64,000 bases of DNA from Chryseobacterium sp. MYb7 (lineage in GTDB: Bacteria; Bacteroidota; Bacteroidia; Flavobacteriales; Weeksellaceae). The notes beneath the pieces were generated by a model. The model saw only the letters and a program-made list of their open reading frames with translations. It did not search any database and was not told where the DNA came from. The DNA lies in the NCBI RefSeq assembly GCF_002979455.1, contig NZ_PCOU01000026.1, positions 1-64,000 of the forward strand, written 5' to 3'. Both the position numbers and the translations under genes were made by a program. Below, piece after piece: positions 60,929 through 64,000 of this stretch. Numbering within the stretch: position 1 is the stretch's first letter; each line of letters opens with the position of its first letter.

Positions 60929-61843
60929 ATGAGTGATCAACTGGAAACGATAGAAGATTATTACAGACGTATCCGTAAGGATGAGGTTAAGATGTTTGAT
61001 TCTGAAGACTTTGAAACCGGAAAATCTCATTTCAATATTTCCATGCGGAGGTATTGCAGCTTCAAGAGCCCTTACAACCGCCGTGATTATTATAAAATCA
61101 GCTTTATCATCGGAAAAGGCACGATTCATTATGGAGCACATCAGTTGTTTATTGATGGGCCTGCTTTATTCTTTCCTTCCCCAAGCATTCCGTATTCATG
61201 GGAGTGCGAAAGTGATGTACAGGAGGGATATTTTTGTCTTTTTAACCAGGAGTTTTTTAATGGAAATTCAGAATTTAACCTGTTTAAAAAAACTTCCATG
61301 TTCAAAGAATGGAGTAAACCTGTGATCTTCCTCAATGAAGAGCAGACACAGCTGGCAACACTTTATTTTGATCAGATTTACAGGATGAATAATTCAACAT
61401 ATCCTTTCCGATGCAGCAGTATCAAAAGCAATCTTGCCTCTGTAATGCATCTGGCACTGGAAAACCGGGTGGAAGATATCAATCCTCATGAACTTCCCGC
61501 AAATGTACGCCTGTATAAACTGTTTGATGAATTACTCAACAAGCAGTTTCCTCTGGACTCCCCTGCTTATCCTCTGGCTTTAAAAACACCTTCCGACTTT
61601 GCTGATCATCTGAACGTACATGTGAATCATTTGAATTCTTCTGTAAAATCTGTAACCAACCTTACTACAACACAGATCATTAAAGAAAAAATGTTCGAAG
61701 AGTCTAAAAATCTGCTAAAGTATACGAATTGGGATATTGCCCAGATTGGATATACTTTGGGGTTTGATCAACCAGCTCATTTTAATAACTTTTTTAAAAA
61801 ACACGCTCAAACTTCACCCCTAAAATTCAAGAATTTATCTTAA
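60929..61843 (+). CDS. AraC family regulator
   Basis: 304 residues. A cupin-like N-terminal part (SPYNRRDYYKISFIIGKGTIHYG, PALFFPSPSIPYSWEC) precedes a C-terminal AraC domain (FADHLNVHVNHLNSSVKSVTN, IAQIGYTLGFDQPAHFNNFFKKHAQTSP). It is a paralogue of the regulator at 30606. It likely controls the MFS exporter 82 nt downstream. Confidence 0.9.
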   Translation: MSDQLETIEDYYRRIRKDEVKMFDSEDFETGKSHFNISMRRYCSFKSPYNRRDYYKISFIIGKGTIHYGAHQLFIDGPALFFPSPSIPYSWECESDVQEGYFCLFNQEFFNGNSEFNLFKKTSMFKEWSKPVIFLNEEQTQLATLYFDQIYRMNNSTYPFRCSSIKSNLASVMHLALENRVEDINPHELPANVRLYKLFDELLNKQFPLDSPAYPLALKTPSDFADHLNVHVNHLNSSVKSVTNLTTTQIIKEKMFEESKNLLKYTNWDIAQIGYTLGFDQPAHFNNFFKKHAQTSPLKFKNLS

Positions 61844-61925
61844 TATTTGATTTTTGTAATTTTTACTTTGTCTTTTAAAATCCGATTTTATATTTCTTGG
61901 CTTATTTTTGCAGGGTAAAAAATGA

Positions 61926-63137
61926 ATGAATATGTTGAGAGAAGCATCTGAAAAAAGAATCAGATTAATTACTATTATGGCTTTCGTGTCAATCCCGCTG
62001 TCGGGGTTTGTCACGGACATTTATTTACCATCGTTCCCTTCTATGGCCAAAGAAATGATGGTTTCAGAAAAAGATATTCAGATAACCCTGACTTCATATC
62101 TATTAAGCTATGGAATTTCCCAGTTATTTGTAGGGGGAATTCTGGATAGTATCGGCCGTTATCGCCCCAAGTTGATCGCTTTGTTTCTATTGATCCTCAC
62201 CAGCTTTTTAATTACGATGACGAACAGTATTTTACTGATCTGTCTGCTTCGTATTCTTCAGGGCGCTGCGGTCTCAGTGCTTGTTGTGGCTACGCGTGCT
62301 ATTTTTGTGGACATTTATGATGCTGAAAAGGTAAAGCATTATTTGAGTTACTTTACCATTGTATGGTCTTGTGGGCCTATTCTGGCACCTTTCCTTGGAG
62401 GTTATCTTGAGAAAATGTTTAACTGGCATGCTAATTTTTATTTTCTGGCAGCCTATGCAGGATTTATATTCTTATTTGAATGGTTCTTCAGTGGGGAGAG
62501 TCTTCCTCAGAAAAAGAAACTGGATCTGTCTGAGAACATTAGTCTTTATAAAATGATGCTGAAGAACAGGATTTTTATGCTTGGAATTTTCATTTTAGGA
62601 CTGAGTTATTCTATTGTGATGCTGTTTAATATTACCGGACCATTTATTATCGAAAACACGTTTCATTTTACACCGGTAGTCATTGGATATTGTACACTGA
62701 TTTTAGGTTTCTCCTGGATGATTGGAGGATTTATAGGGAAGCGCAGACTGACTCTGGATTTTAAACCCAGAATCTTACAGCCTATCTTATTGCAGCTTAT
62801 TTTGATTGCAGGACTAATTACCACCAGTTATTTTGCAGAAAGCCTTTTCATTATGATCCCTTTTGCCTTTTTCATCCATATCTGTTCCGGAATTTTATTT
62901 ACTTCCTTTTTTACAACAAGTATGCTTTACTTTCCTAAAAATGCAGGAACAGCCGGAGGATTGATGGGTGGGTTGGTATATGTGATCACTTCAATAACAA
63001 GCTTTATCATTTCTGTAAGTGGCACTGTAAGTGAACAGAAAGACCTTTCCTGGCGTTATCTTATCATAGCATGTTTCCTTCTCGGAATTATCCTTATTAT
63101 GCATCAGGCAGTAAAAAAAGAAAAAGCAGAGAATTAA
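61926..63137 (+). CDS. MFS drug exporter, Bcr/CflA type
   Basis: 403 residues, about 12 membrane helices. FVTDIYLPSFPSMAKEM at the N-terminus is the Bcr/CflA signature, and GGILDSIGRYRPKLIALF is the MFS loop 2-3 motif; VLVVATRAIFVDIYD follows. It should export small drugs with proton antiport. ATG at 61926. Confidence 0.9.
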   Translation: MNMLREASEKRIRLITIMAFVSIPLSGFVTDIYLPSFPSMAKEMMVSEKDIQITLTSYLLSYGISQLFVGGILDSIGRYRPKLIALFLLILTSFLITMTNSILLICLLRILQGAAVSVLVVATRAIFVDIYDAEKVKHYLSYFTIVWSCGPILAPFLGGYLEKMFNWHANFYFLAAYAGFIFLFEWFFSGESLPQKKKLDLSENISLYKMMLKNRIFMLGIFILGLSYSIVMLFNITGPFIIENTFHFTPVVIGYCTLILGFSWMIGGFIGKRRLTLDFKPRILQPILLQLILIAGLITTSYFAESLFIMIPFAFFIHICSGILFTSFFTTSMLYFPKNAGTAGGLMGGLVYVITSITSFIISVSGTVSEQKDLSWRYLIIACFLLGIILIMHQAVKKEKAEN

Positions 63138-63150
63138 TCTCTGCTTTTTT
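63121..63150 (+). terminator. Terminator overlapping the MFS stop
   Basis: AAAAAGCAGAGA and TCTCTGCTTTTT pair around ATTAA. The stop codon TAA (63135-63137) lies inside the loop, so the stem starts in the coding sequence. Confidence 0.9.
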
Positions 63151-63236
63151 AATTCTGTTATACCCCTTTTTAATATTTGTTCCCTTAAGTTTATATTTTC
63201 TGTTTATTATCTCTTGACATATAATATTTTACCATT

Positions 63237-63273
63237 AATTAGTTTTAATTAAAACTAATTTTCCGTATATTTG
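63237..63273 (+). promoter_or_regulatory. Palindromic operator and -7 box of the MarR gene
   Basis: A perfect 24-bp palindrome (63237-63260; half-site AATTAGTTTTAA) lies directly upstream of the -7 box TATATTTG (63266-63273) and covers the -33 region. This is where a MarR dimer would bind to repress its own gene. Confidence 0.72.
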
Positions 63274-63344
63274 ATAGGACAAGCTGGGATAAAAAAGTCC
63301 TTTCGGATATTCAATTTATTCTGCTCCATCATTATTATAGAAAT

Positions 63345-63803
63345 ATGCCTGCAAAACAGAATAACATATCAGAACTGGCTTTGGAACTCGGCCTGGCGAT
63401 GAGTGAAATGAAAAGCCGCCTTCGGCAGAAAATCCAGAACAGCATTAATGAATATGATCCGGATTTATCTTTTGAACTGATCGAAATTCTGGGATTGCTT
63501 TCACGAAATGATGGAATCAACCAGCAGGAAATAGGAAATAAGGTAAGCAAAGACAAATCAAGCATTACGTATCTCATCAATAGTCTCGTAAAAAGAGATT
63601 TGGTAGAACGGATCGCTTATCAGAATGACAGGAGAAATAAGCAGATCTTTTTGACTCCTAAAGGTAAACAGATTGTAGAAACGGTTTATCCATGGGCGTT
63701 GGATCTTTATAAAAAAGCAGCTGGCGATATTGATGAAGAAGAAATCAGCAAAGCGTTGCTACTGGTAAAAAAAATGACAGCAAATCTGGAAGAACCGGAC
63801 TAA
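63345..63803 (+). CDS. MarR family regulator
   Basis: 152 residues. The winged helix is clear: FELIEILGLLSRNDGINQQEIGNKVSKDKSSITYLINSLVKRDLVERIAYQNDRRNKQIFLTPKGKQIV, with helices flanking. It likely represses itself through the palindrome upstream. The next gene, 13 nt on, is a UspA-type protein. Confidence 0.93.
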   Translation: MPAKQNNISELALELGLAMSEMKSRLRQKIQNSINEYDPDLSFELIEILGLLSRNDGINQQEIGNKVSKDKSSITYLINSLVKRDLVERIAYQNDRRNKQIFLTPKGKQIVETVYPWALDLYKKAAGDIDEEEISKALLLVKKMTANLEEPD

Positions 63804-63816
63804 AACATGATACAAT

Positions 63817-64000
63817 ATGAGAACAATCCTTGTACCCATTGATTTTACATCAACTACGGAAAATGCAGTAAGAATTGCCGCAGACTGGGCAAAAGCCTAT
63901 GAATATCAAAACATCATCTTACTAAAAACCGCGGGAGAATCTGAATTTGATTATCTGCATATCGCAGAAGGACATTCATTTGTGAATGAAGAAAATGTCA
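63817..64000 (+). CDS. Universal stress protein (UspA), partial
   Basis: Begins at 63817 (MRTILVPIDFTSTTENAVRIAADWA), with the UspA Rossmann-like N-terminus V-P-x-D-F. The window ends after 61 codons, so the C-terminal ATP-loop is not seen. It is 13 nt after marR, and so may be cotranscribed. Confidence 0.82.
   Translation, partial: MRTILVPIDFTSTTENAVRIAADWAKAYEYQNIILLKTAGESEFDYLHIAEGHSFVNEENV

Overview
The window looks like the chromosome of a Chryseobacterium-type flavobacterium (Bacteroidota, Flavobacteriales, Weeksellaceae). I infer this from the AT-rich sequence, the many Bacteroidota-type -7 boxes (TAnnTTTG) upstream of genes, the GLPGLI-family proteins, secreted proteins that start with a signal peptide followed by Q-[IV]-GINT, double-glycine-leader Cys-rich peptides, an Hc1-like small histone and a BlaI/BlaR1 (M56) pair. 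There is no intact insertion sequence, prophage or CRISPR array. Nothing was aligned against a database; names come from motifs and family knowledge.

Layout. 0-8 kb: a YdeI/DUF1905 protein, transaldolase, a secreted serine hydrolase, two GLPGLI proteins flanking a sugar O-acetyltransferase, then the M56 peptidase and its BlaI repressor with a readable promoter and operator. 8-16.5 kb: glutathione peroxidase, a secreted unknown, GNAT, a DNA-damage oxygenase plus an Ada-type zinc protein, initiator tRNA, Sua5, a CPBP protease, YaaA, PrmC, a serine hydrolase and DUF4180. 16.5-19.2 kb: a long leader followed by a surface-protein gene and a lectin-domain protein. 19.2-28 kb (minus strand): SDR/epimerase pair, membrane AraC regulator, rhomboid protease, topoisomerase IV A and B. 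28.5-35.2 kb: aminotransferase, then two SDR/AraC transcription units that include a metallo-beta-lactamase-fold hydrolase. 35.4-50 kb: three double-glycine peptides scattered among housekeeping genes (ychF, ferritin, a GHL10-type glycosyl hydrolase, typA, yceI, an O-methyltransferase, tex, a HAD phosphatase). 50-56 kb is the accessory core: two paralogous surface proteins, three tandem membrane-anchored HTH regulators, gene remnants and a shared upstream box. 56-64 kb: M28 peptidase, small histone, a truncated MocR-like regulator divergent from a GNAT, AraC plus MFS exporter, MarR with a palindromic operator, and the start of a universal stress protein.

The most interesting signals are these. 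(1) A 17-19 nt box made of two half-sites 11 bp apart sits 32-33 nt upstream of the -7 element of four genes between 50.4 and 54.4 kb, two surface proteins and two HTH regulators, which suggests a small regulon. (2) The three HTH genes form a tandem, mosaic duplication, with a decayed reading frame resembling a histidine kinase in each spacer. (3) Heptanucleotide arrays, intact and decayed, sit in 5' leaders directly before start codons. (4) An approximately 80 percent identical copy of the 3' end of tex lies 0.95 kb downstream, fused to the C-terminal remnant of a fibre-like protein. (5) Three orphan double-glycine-leader Cys-rich peptides occur without any exporter gene in the window.
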